Origin: Actinomycetota bacterium
GTDB taxonomy: Bacteria; Actinomycetota; Thermoleophilia; Gaiellales; Gaiellaceae
NCBI GenBank assembly: GCA_003162055.1
Contig: PMNA01000020.1
Location: forward strand, 10,251 to 44,020
Length of the DNA stretch: 33,770 nt
Reading direction: 5' to 3'
Shown: positions 1 through 7,776 of the stretch, in pieces
Layout of the letters: every line of letters starts with the position of its first letter
How positions within the stretch are numbered: position 1 is the stretch's first letter
Program-made: the position numbers and the translations under genes
The notes under the pieces: generated by a model
Told to the model about the DNA's origin: nothing
The model's input: only the letters and a program-made list of their open reading frames with translations
Databases searched by the model: none

Positions 1-296
1 GTGGGCGCGGCATCGTCTCGCGGCGAGAACGTGTCGCGATGCATCTCGACGCGTAACCTGAAGGCCTCTTCGATCGCGTCCTCACGCGTCACTCCCAGTG
101 AGGCGCAGACTCTCGCCACGCTCTCCCTCAGATCGGATACGAGGCGCCGATCGTAGTCGGCGCGCCAGGCCCGCTCGAACTGCTCCTGCGGCACTCCGAG
201 CACTTTCGCAATCGCCCCGAATGCTCTCTGCCAGCGATCCCAGGCGAGCGGTGCGAGGGTGCCCCAGAAATCGAAGATCACGGCGCGGGGAGTCAT
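1..296 (-). CDS. HAD-superfamily hydrolase, C-terminus cut by window edge
   Basis: Reading the minus strand from ATG at 296 gives 98 open codons that run off the window. The N-terminus contains FDFWGTL at about residues 8-14, the haloacid dehalogenase motif I with the nucleophilic Asp. The usual second Asp of DxD is replaced by Trp, as in many FDFWGTL-type HAD hydrolases, so a classical phosphatase mechanism is not assured. The following helical cap-like region (residues 18-98) is ordinary for the family. The substrate cannot be inferred and motifs II-IV lie outside the window. The ATG is the only good start and directly precedes the motif I strand. Confidence 0.75.
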   Translation of the reverse strand, partial: MTPRAVIFDFWGTLAPLAWDRWQRAFGAIAKVLGVPQEQFERAWRADYDRRLVSDLRESVARVCASLGVTREDAIEEAFRLRVEMHRDTFSPRDDAAP

Positions 297-340
297 CGCG
301 CCAACGATATCGGCTCGCCGCTGTATTTTCGGTGCAGCGA

Positions 341-505
341 TCAGAAGATCCGCTCGCTGAACCGCAGCCCGGCCCAGACGCCGAGGACGCCGCCGATGGT
401 GCCGCAGACCAACGATGAGATCACCCCGCCCCCGTACAGCATCGGCGCGATACCGCCGAGCGTGGAGCCGACGATCATCCCGAGCATCGTCAACGAGCCC
501 TTCAT
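341..505 (-). CDS. Small glycine-rich membrane protein (54 aa)
   Basis: A 54-aa protein starting MKGSLTMLGM. It has two hydrophobic segments (about residues 3-24 and 27-46) rich in Gly with GxxxG-like spacing, and a charged tail (RFSERIF). The reading frame is open further upstream to 544, but the ATG at 505 has a GGGAGG about 12 nt before it and begins directly at the membrane segment, so I prefer it. Similar short double-hairpin Gly-rich proteins recur in bacteria as conserved hypotheticals. No function is known and none can be inferred from the neighbours. Confidence 0.6.
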   Translation of the reverse strand: MKGSLTMLGMIVGSTLGGIAPMLYGGGVISSLVCGTIGGVLGVWAGLRFSERIF

Positions 506-637
506 GCCGCCGCCGTACCTCCCATATCTATCTGATTCGACCAATCACGGGTCGGGCTTGATGGGGTCGTGAGGATTGAATGTCGTGGGTTTGCTTTAGT
601 ACGACACCAAGTTCCTCGCCCGCCCCCGAACGCGAAG

Positions 638-781
638 CGGAATGAAGACCCGTCGACTGGGTGCGATCGGTGAGTGCGAGGCTAGGACGCAGTGTCGTAT
701 TCGTAGCTGGAAGCTACGGATGCGACCGAGGACGACGTCCTCGTGCCGCCGAGCGCGGCCAGGCGATGGAGTGCTTCGTTT
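638..781 (+). repeat. Interspersed structured repeat, copy 1 (144 bp)
   Basis: This segment matches 27033-27174 in inverted orientation. The first ~55 nt (from CGGAATGAAGACCCG) and last ~36 nt (ending GTGCTTCGTTT) differ by about two bases each. The middle diverges but keeps a two-tier hairpin at 694-726: outer stem GTCGTA/TGCGAC, two-base internal bulges, inner stem CGTAGCT/AGCTACG and loop GGA. A second small hairpin, CGAGGAC-GAC-GTCCTCG, follows. The copy lies in the 422-bp gap between the 54-aa gene and the 77-aa gene. The rest of that gap (506-637 and 782-927) shows no convincing gene, only a CACCC/GGGTG hairpin near 799-813. Confidence 0.8.
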
Positions 782-927
782 CGCTTGGCGCTCAACACCA
801 CCCGCCCGCGGGGTGATTGGAAAGTACCGTCCCGGCTAGGCGAGAAGCAGTCGACTGTGTGCCAAGTGCGTGCCAAACCAGGAACGAGCGCGGAGCACAA
901 TCAGACGGGCGAGCGTAGGCCGGAAAA

Positions 928-1161
928 TCACTTCGGAGCGAGAAAGCCGATCTGGCCTTCGGGCGGGAAGCGCTTGACGTAGACCACGTGCGCGAGCACC
1001 ACGGTAAACGGGCCCTCGTCGCTATCGAGCAGAAGCGTCGCGGCCTCCGATTTGCTCAGCGCCGCCTCCAGCTCGTCAGCCGACTTGCTCGAGACCAGGC
1101 TGCTCATCATCTGGCCTCCGACAAAGCCGATCTCGATCCGGATTTTCTTGCTCTCAGGCAT
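928..1161 (-). CDS. Conserved hypothetical protein (77 aa), epimerase operon
   Basis: A 77-aa protein (MPESKKIRIEIGF...) that overlaps the end of the epimerase gene by 8 nt, which implies translational coupling. It alternates short beta-like stretches (KIRIEIGFVGG, TLLLDS, FTVVLAHVVYVKRF) with one helix (SADELEAALSKSEA). It has no signal peptide or membrane segment. The shape suggests a small alpha/beta or SH3-like fold. I do not recognise a named family. As last gene of the aminotransferase-DUF1385-epimerase operon it may assist that pathway, but nothing in its sequence proves this. Confidence 0.65.
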   Translation of the reverse strand: MPESKKIRIEIGFVGGQMMSSLVSSKSADELEAALSKSEAATLLLDSDEGPFTVVLAHVVYVKRFPPEGQIGFLAPK

Positions 1162-1558
1162 AGGCCACCAGTTCGTAAAGAACGCCGTAGGTGTTCTCGG
1201 GATGGATGAAGGCGACTTCCAATCCGTGCAGTCCGCGCCGCGGCTTCTCGTCGATCAGCGTCACGCCTTTCGCGGCGAGCTCGGCCAGAGAAGCGCGGAT
1301 GTCGTCGACCTCGAAGGCGATGTGGTGAATGCCCGGGCCGCGCTTGGCCAGGAATTTGCCCACCGGCGTATCGGGCGAGGTCGCGCCGAGCAGCTCGATG
1401 TTGTTTCCGCCCAGGATGACCATCGCCGCGTCCACGCCCTGGTCGGGCACGGTCTCGCGATGATCGAGCACGGCGCCGAAGAGATCCTGGTAGGTCGCCA
1501 GCGCCTCGTCCACGTCGGCGACGGCGACGGCGATGTGATGAGTGCCCTTGGCCTGCAC
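1154..1558 (-). CDS. mce: Methylmalonyl-CoA epimerase
   Basis: A 134-aa VOC/glyoxalase-fold protein. It interconverts (2R)- and (2S)-methylmalonyl-CoA in the propionyl-CoA to succinyl-CoA route. Two beta-alpha-beta-beta-beta modules are visible. The first begins THHIAVAV (residues 6-13) and contains NNIELLG; the second begins GIHHIAFEV (about residue 76) and ends VLYELVAY. The His and Glu residues at these places are the expected metal ligands, and GPGIHHIAFEVDDI is typical of the family. Length matches the usual 130-150 aa. It lies 29 nt downstream of the DUF1385 gene and overlaps the following 77-aa gene. The mutase genes are not in this window. Confidence 0.9.
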   Translation of the reverse strand: MQAKGTHHIAVAVADVDEALATYQDLFGAVLDHRETVPDQGVDAAMVILGGNNIELLGATSPDTPVGKFLAKRGPGIHHIAFEVDDIRASLAELAAKGVTLIDEKPRRGLHGLEVAFIHPENTYGVLYELVAYA

Positions 1559-1587
1559 GAATGGGATGCTATCGACTCGCGGCGCCG

Positions 1588-2382
1588 TCAGTCTGCCGAC
1601 TGCTCAAGTTCCAGGCAGGCGTCGAGCGCGACGCGGGCCACCTCGAGCTGCTCGGGGCTCGGCTCGGCGGTGGCGAGGTGCAGCTGCAGTTCTTGCCCCG
1701 GACGGCGGATCGCGCGCGATAGCGGCTCATCGGGATGGGCAAGCGCCCAACCGAGTAGCTCGCTCGAGAAGGCGACCGCCGCGACCTGGCCGGCCAGCCG
1801 AGCCGCGCCCCGGGAACGCCGCGGGAGGAAGGAGGCCAGGAGATTGGCCAGCAGCGATCCGGCAAGCATCGGGGCGATCAGGTTGGAGCCGCAGCGCTCG
1901 TGCACGCGAGTTCGCGGCTCATCATGCTCGTAGCTGCCGATGGTGGTGTGCTCGGCGCCGTGGTAGGCGGTCAGCTCGGAGCCCTTCAGCGATACCGCGA
2001 CGGGCAATACGCTCAGCGCCGTGCCGGCAAGCTCATTCTGGAGCGGGCTGAGGCGAGGCGAGCCACGCAGCAGGCGCGCAGCCAGCGAGCTCGCAGCGAG
2101 TGCCGCCTGCACCCGTCGCCGCATGAAGGGAAGACGCGCCTCGGGCAGCGCGCGGCGCACGGCCGGTAAGACCGAGAAGGCCTCCGCCAGCCGGGCCGGC
2201 CCGCGCAGCAGGGGTGAGCGCACTCGCGAGGCCTGAAAGCGCTTTCGCCGTGCGGCCACGTGCACTTCTCCGCTCGGCAGGCGCACCGCGCAGGCCCAGG
2301 CGGTCGGCCCCTGAACGAGCACCCCGTTCTCCAGCGCCATGCCGCCCAGACGGACTTTCTCCTCGTTGGTCTTCGAGCTCAT
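1588..2382 (-). CDS. DUF1385 family protein
   Basis: A 264-aa protein with the hallmarks of DUF1385: an N-terminal KVRLGGMALENGVL block (residues 9-22), a central AYHGAEHTTIGSYE block (about residues 138-151), and ERCGSNLIAPML with the conserved CGSN. Characterised relatives are predicted membrane-associated metal-dependent proteins of unknown function. Here weakly hydrophobic helices lie between the blocks. It follows the aminotransferase by 37 nt and precedes mce by 29 nt, all on the minus strand, which supports one transcript. The family assignment is firm; the activity is unknown. Confidence 0.85.
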   Translation of the reverse strand: MSSKTNEEKVRLGGMALENGVLVQGPTAWACAVRLPSGEVHVAARRKRFQASRVRSPLLRGPARLAEAFSVLPAVRRALPEARLPFMRRRVQAALAASSLAARLLRGSPRLSPLQNELAGTALSVLPVAVSLKGSELTAYHGAEHTTIGSYEHDEPRTRVHERCGSNLIAPMLAGSLLANLLASFLPRRSRGAARLAGQVAAVAFSSELLGWALAHPDEPLSRAIRRPGQELQLHLATAEPSPEQLEVARVALDACLELEQSAD

Positions 2383-2419
2383 ATACAGGTTGTAGCTGAG
2401 CGGGAAGGTCTGAGGAAGC

Positions 2420-3280
2420 TCAGCCTGCCGCGGCGGCGCGCCTGAGCGCCTGTTGCAGCGCCGCCGCCGCCGGCCCCGGGCGACCGTCGCCGAGCGCCGC
2501 GCCGTCGAGCTGGACGAGCGGCATCAGCTCCCGCACCGAGGAAGAGGTGAAGGCCTCTTCGGCGGCGGCGAGCTCGGAGCGCGTGTAGACGCCCTCGGCG
2601 ATCTCGTAACCGAGCCCCGGCGCAGCCTCGAGCACGAACTCGCGCGTGATCCCGGCCAGGATGCCCGTCTCCAGCGAGGGCGTGAACAAAGTCTGGCCGT
2701 TTCGCCACCAGACGTTGGTCGTCGGTCCTTCGAGCACGACGTCGGCCTCGGCCAGGAAGATCGCATCGTCGGCGCCGCGGCGCTTGGCTTCCGCCGTCGC
2801 CGCCATGTTCGTCGCATAGCTGGTCGACTTGACGCCGCCGAGGATCCAGGGCGCCTTGGCGCGCAGCTCGTAGGGCACGCCGATCGGAAGCGAGATCGCC
2901 TTCATGCCGCGCGCCCTGAGCGGCTCGTGCTCCGCGGGAATCGCGCTGAAGAGGGCGAAGCCGACCGGAGAGCCGCCCCCGCTCGCGCCGGGCGTCCAGA
3001 CCAGGCGAAGCGAAGCATCCTCGATCCCCTCGAGCGCTTCGACAACAAGATCGTGGAAAGCGCCCTGGTCTGGCTCGGGAAGCTCGATTCGAGCCGCCGA
3101 CGTAGCCAGACGGACGAGGTGCTCGTCGAGCCGGAAGGGCTTGCCGGCGTAGACGCGCGTCGTCTCGAAGGCGGCGCGCCCGCGCAAGAGCGCCTCGTCG
3201 TCGGCGCGCAGCACGGGCTGGGCCGGATCGACGAGGCCGCGTCCGAGCACGGCCAAAGCGAGCGTGGTCATGGGCTTCAT
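2420..3280 (-). CDS. Class IV PLP aminotransferase (BCAT / aminodeoxychorismate lyase type)
   Basis: About 286 aa, fold-type IV PLP enzyme. The Schiff-base Lys lies in GGVKSTSYATNMAA (about residue 151). The Glu that contacts the pyridine nitrogen is in VLEGPTTNVWW, and FTSSSVRELMPL forms part of the phosphate and substrate site. The family includes branched-chain aminotransferase, D-amino acid aminotransferase and 4-amino-4-deoxychorismate lyase (pabC), and the sequence alone does not separate them. Starts are possible at GTG 3292, ATG 3280 and ATG 3271; none has a strong ribosome-binding site. It is the first gene of the operon with DUF1385 and mce. No pabB-like gene is nearby to support the folate role. 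Confidence 0.85.
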   Translation of the reverse strand: MKPMTTLALAVLGRGLVDPAQPVLRADDEALLRGRAAFETTRVYAGKPFRLDEHLVRLATSAARIELPEPDQGAFHDLVVEALEGIEDASLRLVWTPGASGGGSPVGFALFSAIPAEHEPLRARGMKAISLPIGVPYELRAKAPWILGGVKSTSYATNMAATAEAKRRGADDAIFLAEADVVLEGPTTNVWWRNGQTLFTPSLETGILAGITREFVLEAAPGLGYEIAEGVYTRSELAAAEEAFTSSSVRELMPLVQLDGAALGDGRPGPAAAALQQALRRAAAAG

Positions 3281-3337
3281 ACTCGCACGCACTACGATCC
3301 GGCGCGCCGCTAAAAGCTCGCGTGAATGTTCGCGCCG

Positions 3338-4018
3338 CTAGCCGCTGGGGGCGGTTCCGAACACCTTCCTGTAGAGCGCCTGCCAGTTGGAGGCGATTTC
3401 AACCCGGCTGGCCTGAAGGCTCATCGAGCCCGAGCAGACGAGGGAGTGGAGCTTGTTCTCGAGCCGGTCCTTGACGTGGTAGCCGGGGTCGGCGTTTGCC
3501 TCCTCGGGGTAGAGGTTCGCGACGTCGTTCGAGCCGCCGAGCTCGAGCGAGACGATGTGGTCGATCTCGATCGTGCGTCCGTAGAGCCTCTCTGCCAGCC
3601 CGTACTCCCCTTCGACCGCGTACTTCTCGGATTGCGGCACGTTACGCACCTCGCCCGTGCGGAAGCTCGAGGAGCAGATGACCGCCTTCGTCAGCTTCGA
3701 GTAGTAGGCGCCCGGCGAGCAGCGCCGATCGGGGTTCGCCCCAAGTCGGCAGTCCGAGCTCTTCGTCCGCGCCTCGAGCAGCACCGTTCGCCCGACGTCG
3801 ATCGTCTTGCTGCTTCCGCCAGAGCCCGAGGAGCTACCGTCCAGCCACTTGGCGACGCCGCCGTGATGGGAGCAGGCACCCTGGTGGTGCTTGGCGTAGC
3901 TGTAGCTGCCGTCCCTGCAGCGGGCGGTCGCGCCCGCTGGCGCCGCGCTCGCGCTCGAGATCGCGATTGCCAGCCCGAACGTCAACACAACGGCGAAGAG
4001 CGCGTACCAACGTCTCAT
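3338..4018 (-). CDS. Secreted DUF3761-HNH nuclease-like protein
   Basis: A 226-aa protein with a signal peptide (residues 1 to about 30, ending SSASAAPAGA). It then has a DUF3761 motif (residues 34-59: CRDGSYS, HHQGACSHHGG, VAKWL), a Ser/Gly linker (61-71), and an HNH-type domain with IDHIVSLELGG (DH at 153-154), NDVANLYPE and a helix KDRLENKLH. Extra cysteines suggest disulfides, which suits an extracytoplasmic protein. HNH proteins with this DHI-LGG-NLYPE pattern are predicted endonucleases. Combined with a wall-associated DUF3761 module it could be a secreted nuclease for DNA scavenging or competition. The gene is transcribed away from rarA. Confidence 0.8.
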   Translation of the reverse strand: MRRWYALFAVVLTFGLAIAISSASAAPAGATARCRDGSYSYAKHHQGACSHHGGVAKWLDGSSSGSGGSSKTIDVGRTVLLEARTKSSDCRLGANPDRRCSPGAYYSKLTKAVICSSSFRTGEVRNVPQSEKYAVEGEYGLAERLYGRTIEIDHIVSLELGGSNDVANLYPEEANADPGYHVKDRLENKLHSLVCSGSMSLQASRVEIASNWQALYRKVFGTAPSG

Positions 4019-4081
4019 TCCGGCTCCTCCCTCCGAGAGGGTGTCGCCTCCACGGCCACTCCAGACAGCATACTTCGAGAC

Positions 4082-5362
4082 ATGTCCGACCTGTTCGCGG
4101 ACGCGGCGGCAAAACGGCTCGAGAGCCTGGCGCCCCTTGCCTACCGGTTGCGCCCGCGCACGCTAGAGGAGTTCGTCGGCCAGGAGCAGGTGCTCGGGAC
4201 CGACTCGGCGCTGCGCAAGGCGATCGCGGAGGACCGCGTAGGCTCGATGATCCTGTTCGGCCCGCCCGGGACGGGCAAGACGACGCTGGCCCGCATCGTC
4301 GCCGAGATAACCGGCGCCGCCTTCGAGGAGCTGTCCGCCGTCTCGGCCTCGGTCGCCGACGTGCGCGGCGTGATCGCGCGGGCCAAGGACAACCTGGGCG
4401 CGCACGGCAAGCGCACGATCCTCTTCCTGGATGAGATCCACCGCTTCAACCGCGGCCAGCAGGACGCGCTCCTACCGGCGGTCGAGGCCCGCTTGATCAC
4501 GCTGATCGGCGCCACCACCGAGAACCCCTACTTCCAGGTCAACTCGGCCCTGCTCTCGCGCTGCCAGCTGTATGCGCTCGAGCCGCTCTCGCAGCAGGAG
4601 CTGGAGGTGATCACACGCCGCGGCGCCGCCGAACTGAAGCAAGAGCTGACAGACGAGCTGGTCGGCCTGATCGCCCAGAAAGCCGGGGGCGATGCGCGGA
4701 ATGCGCTCAACATCCTCGACCTGGCCGCCGAGACGGCGACCTCCGAGAAGAAAAAGATCGAGGCTCGCCAGATCGAGGACGCCTCGAGCAAGCGTCCGCT
4801 CGTCTACGACCGCGCCGGCGACGCCCATTTCGACTTCGCCTCGGCCTTCATCAAGAGCATGCGCGGCGGCGACGCCGATGCCGCCGTCTACTACCTGGCC
4901 TCGATGATCGAGGCCGGCGAGGATCCCCGCTTCATGGCGCGGAGAATGGTCATCTTCGCCTCCGAGGACATCGGTCTGGCCGACCCGCGGGCGCTCCAGG
5001 TGGCGGTCGCGGCAGCCGACGCGGTCGAGTACGTGGGCCTGCCCGAGGTGCAGCTCAACCTGGCCGAGGCGGCGATCTACCTCTCGCTCGCGCCCAAGTC
5101 GAACGCCGTCAAGACGGCCATCTTCTCCGCCCGCGAGGACGTGCGAGAGCGCGGCAACGTGCGCCCGCCCAAGATGCTGCGCGGCTCGGGCTACCGCGGC
5201 GCCAAGGCGCTGGGAAGCGGCGAGGGCTACATCTACCCTCATGACGACAAGCGGGGCTTCGAGCTCGACTACCTGCCCGAGGAGATGCGCGGAAAGCGCT
5301 ACTGGCAGCCGAAGGGCGTGGGCGAGGAGCCGGAGCCCGACCCGCCGAAAGCGAAGGGCTAA
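4082..5362 (+). CDS. rarA: Replication-associated recombination protein A (AAA+ ATPase)
   Basis: A 426-aa RarA/MgsA/WRNIP1 family ATPase, which acts in the cytoplasm at stalled forks and gaps. An N-terminal RPRTLEEFVGQEQVLG clamp-loader-like block (about 25-39) precedes Walker A GPPGTGKT (60-67), Walker B LFLDEIH (114-120), sensor-1 ATTENP (144-149) and the SR-C arginine (LLSRCQL). The C-terminal tetramerisation half includes FIKSMRGGD, EDPRFMARRM, ASEDIGLADPRAL and the end motif KRYWQP. ATG 4082 gives the usual family N-terminus. The frame is open back to 3326, but that upstream part only shadows the HNH gene. The length is normal for the family. Confidence 0.95.
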   Translation: MSDLFADAAAKRLESLAPLAYRLRPRTLEEFVGQEQVLGTDSALRKAIAEDRVGSMILFGPPGTGKTTLARIVAEITGAAFEELSAVSASVADVRGVIARAKDNLGAHGKRTILFLDEIHRFNRGQQDALLPAVEARLITLIGATTENPYFQVNSALLSRCQLYALEPLSQQELEVITRRGAAELKQELTDELVGLIAQKAGGDARNALNILDLAAETATSEKKKIEARQIEDASSKRPLVYDRAGDAHFDFASAFIKSMRGGDADAAVYYLASMIEAGEDPRFMARRMVIFASEDIGLADPRALQVAVAAADAVEYVGLPEVQLNLAEAAIYLSLAPKSNAVKTAIFSAREDVRERGNVRPPKMLRGSGYRGAKALGSGEGYIYPHDDKRGFELDYLPEEMRGKRYWQPKGVGEEPEPDPPKAKG

Positions 5363-5408
5363 CGTTCCTCGCTCAGCGAGCGGCGTTCGACCGATTCGAA
5401 GCTGGGGT

Positions 5409-5460
5409 CAGGTAGGGTGGACTCGAACCGGTTAAGTTTGCCGTTGGGATCTTGAGGCGC
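5409..5460 (-). other. Possible 3' fragment of a leucine-type tRNA
   Basis: Read on the minus strand this segment contains CTCAAGATCC, a short arm-like stretch, and then CCGGTTCGAGTCCACC, which resembles the anticodon-loop, variable-arm and T-arm part of a tRNA-Leu (CAA). No matching 5' half, acceptor stem or CCA is present, so it is not a functional tRNA. Such fragments can be left by site-specific integration at tRNA genes. The match is short and rests on conserved T-arm bases. Confidence 0.25.
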
Positions 5461-5493
5461 CGGACGCGTGATGAAAGGGGGCGCCAGGTAGCC

Positions 5494-7776
5494 GTGCGTA
5501 TCGCCACCTTCTCGACGTTCCCGCCGCGCGCTTGTGGGATCGGCGCCTTCTCGTTCGACGTCCGCGAGGCGCTGCTCGAGGTGCCTGGTGTTGACGACGT
5601 AGGTCCCGTCGTCGTGGTCGATCAGCCGTCGAGCCCGCAACGGCCAGAGCTGTCCGCGACGGTCTCGCAGGGCGTCCGCGGAGATTACGTGCGTGCTGCG
5701 AGGCGGCTTGGCCGCTCGGACTTCGACGTTGTCCTTCTCCAGCACGAGTACGGGATCTATGGCGGCACGGATGGCGAGTACGTGCTCTCCTTTGCGCAGG
5801 AGCTTGCTCAGCCACTCGTCGTGACGCTGCACACGGTGCTGTCTCAGCCGTCGCCACATCAACTGCAGGTGGTAACGGCGCTCTGTGAGCAAGCCGAGCT
5901 GGTGATCGTGATGACTGACACGGCGCGGCGTCTGCTCGTTAAGACGAAAGCCTGTCCGATGCACAAGATTCGTGTCGTTCCGCACGGCGCGCCGGTCGTG
6001 CTCGGACGGCGCCGCGAGGAGTACGCGGCCGGGCGGCGGCCGCTCTACGTCACGCCTATGCCGGGCGGATATGAGCGGATGCAGTCACGCTTTCTGCTCT
6101 CCAGCTTCGGCCTGATATCGCCCGGTAAGAGCTTCGAGACGGCGATCGAGGCGCTGCCGTCGATTATCGAGCGTCACCCCGAGGTTCTGTACCTGATCGC
6201 GGGGAGCACGCACCCGGAGATCGTGCGCCGAGAGGGCGAGCAGTACCGGCTGATGCTCGAGCGTCGCGTCGTCGATCTCGGGCTCGGCGATCACGTCGAG
6301 TTCGACGACCGCTTCCTTTCGATCGACGAGCTGGCCGACCTGCTCGCCGCTACCGACGTCTTCATCACTCCATACGGCAGTCCCGAACAGGTCTCCTCGG
6401 GCGCACTCACCTTCGCGATCGCCGCCGGCTGTGCCGCTATCTCGACCCCCTACTGGTATGCGCAGGACATCCTCGAGTCTGGAGCCGGGCGGATCGTGCC
6501 GTTCGGAGACTCGAACGCGCTTGCCGAGGCGGTAAACGAATTCGTGGAGCAGCCCGAGGCGCTGACGACTGCGCGAGCAGAGGCTCGCCGGATCGGACAG
6601 GGGATCGCCTGGCCTTCCGTAGCCGAGGTGACCGCGTCCGTGCTCCGTGAGGCGGTAACGCTCGCGCCGCGCCGGACGCCGATTCCCGTCGTCGAGCTGG
6701 AGCTCAGGAACCCCCGAACCGACCACATCCGCACACTCGTCGATGACGTCGGCATCGTGCAGCACGCCCGCGGCGCGATCCCAAACCGAGAAACCGGCTA
6801 CTGCGTCGACGACGTTGCGCGCCTGGCGGTCATAGCCCTGGAGCTCGATCGCCGTCACGCCGATCAGGGCTGGGCGCCGATCCTGTACCGGGCGCTTGCC
6901 TTTCTCTACGCTGCATCCGACGACGGCGGTGGGCGCGGAATGCGCAACTTCATGAGCTACGAGCGGCGCTGGCTCGATGAGCCGCACGTTGGCGATCACG
7001 TCGGGCGCTCGATCTGGACGCTCGGCGCGGTGCTCTCGACGGCATGGGTGCCGGCGGTCGTCGGCCCGGCCGAGAGGTTGCTCACCGAGCTCGTCGCCTC
7101 GCTCGGCGGCGACGTGTCGCTGCGAACGGCGGCGTACGCGATCCTGGGCCTCGCTCGGCTCGACCCCGACAGGCTCGAACCCGAGGCGCAGCAGCTACTG
7201 AAACGCCTCGCCGAACAGCTCGCGGGCGCCTACGAGCGGACTGAGGCGAAGGAGTGGCGCTGGTTCGAGAACGAGCTGAGCTACGACAACGCTCGGCTCG
7301 CCCATGCGCTGATCCTGGGCGGAGAGGCGCTCGGTCGCAAGGACTACCTGTCGATCGGGCTCGAGTCGCTCGGTTGGCTCGGTGACGAATGTGGGCTCGC
7401 CGCTGGTCCGCTACAGCTGACCAGCCATCGCGGCAGACGGCGCGACGAGCCTGTTCCGGAACTGTGCGACGAGCAGCCGCTCGATGCGTCTGCCCTGGTC
7501 GAGGCGGAGCTCGCCGCGTTCGCGCTGACCGGTGAGCTCGAGCACGCGGCGCGAGCACAACGTGCATTCGACTGGTTCCTCGGCAGCAACCGGCTCGGCC
7601 GCCCACTCTACGACTTCGCGACCGGCGGCTGCAGCGACGGACTGGGCGAGCACGAAGTGAACGCCAACGAGGGCGCCGAATCGACGCTTGCCTTCCACCG
7701 CGCCTGGCTGGTGCTCGACGCGGCGGGACTGCCCGTCGTGGCGCGCCGGCCTACCGCTAGCGTAAGGGCGACATGA
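5494..7776 (+). CDS. GT4-type glycosyltransferase fused to a C-terminal alpha-helical (toroid-like) domain
   Basis: About 760 aa. Residues 1 to about 400 form a GT-B retaining glycosyltransferase. They include FSTFPPRACGIG near the N-terminus, LQHEYGIYGG, VVTLHTVL, VVPHGAP, LISPGKSFETAIEALP, and the donor-site region TPYGSPEQVSSGALTFAIAAG. Residues ~415-760 are helical with repeated hairpins (YCVDDVARLAVIALEL, GRSIWTLGAVL, ENELSYDNARLAHALI, LDASALVEAELAAFAL), resembling an alpha/alpha toroid. GTG 5494 follows AAAGGGGG and starts at the first beta strand, so I prefer it to the upstream TTG 5452. Its stop overlaps the GH130 start (ATGA), which implies joint function on a mannose-containing glycan. 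Confidence 0.85.
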   Translation: MRIATFSTFPPRACGIGAFSFDVREALLEVPGVDDVGPVVVVDQPSSPQRPELSATVSQGVRGDYVRAARRLGRSDFDVVLLQHEYGIYGGTDGEYVLSFAQELAQPLVVTLHTVLSQPSPHQLQVVTALCEQAELVIVMTDTARRLLVKTKACPMHKIRVVPHGAPVVLGRRREEYAAGRRPLYVTPMPGGYERMQSRFLLSSFGLISPGKSFETAIEALPSIIERHPEVLYLIAGSTHPEIVRREGEQYRLMLERRVVDLGLGDHVEFDDRFLSIDELADLLAATDVFITPYGSPEQVSSGALTFAIAAGCAAISTPYWYAQDILESGAGRIVPFGDSNALAEAVNEFVEQPEALTTARAEARRIGQGIAWPSVAEVTASVLREAVTLAPRRTPIPVVELELRNPRTDHIRTLVDDVGIVQHARGAIPNRETGYCVDDVARLAVIALELDRRHADQGWAPILYRALAFLYAASDDGGGRGMRNFMSYERRWLDEPHVGDHVGRSIWTLGAVLSTAWVPAVVGPAERLLTELVASLGGDVSLRTAAYAILGLARLDPDRLEPEAQQLLKRLAEQLAGAYERTEAKEWRWFENELSYDNARLAHALILGGEALGRKDYLSIGLESLGWLGDECGLAAGPLQLTSHRGRRRDEPVPELCDEQPLDASALVEAELAAFALTGELEHAARAQRAFDWFLGSNRLGRPLYDFATGGCSDGLGEHEVNANEGAESTLAFHRAWLVLDAAGLPVVARRPTASVRAT

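Noticed and set aside
642-900. Small ORFs over interspersed repeat copy 1, including a NEALHRLAALGG-like peptide
   Set aside because: The same words recur in copy 2 because of the repeat. Middle differences shift the frame, and structure rather than a peptide is what is conserved.
3326-4081. Long plus-strand frame that extends rarA upstream by 252 codons
   Set aside because: It lies over the oppositely oriented HNH gene, has no family similarity, and rarA homology begins exactly at ATG 4082.
5364-5385. Terminator after rarA (CTCGC-TCA-GCGAG)
   Set aside because: The stem is only 5 bp with no T-run, too weak to call.
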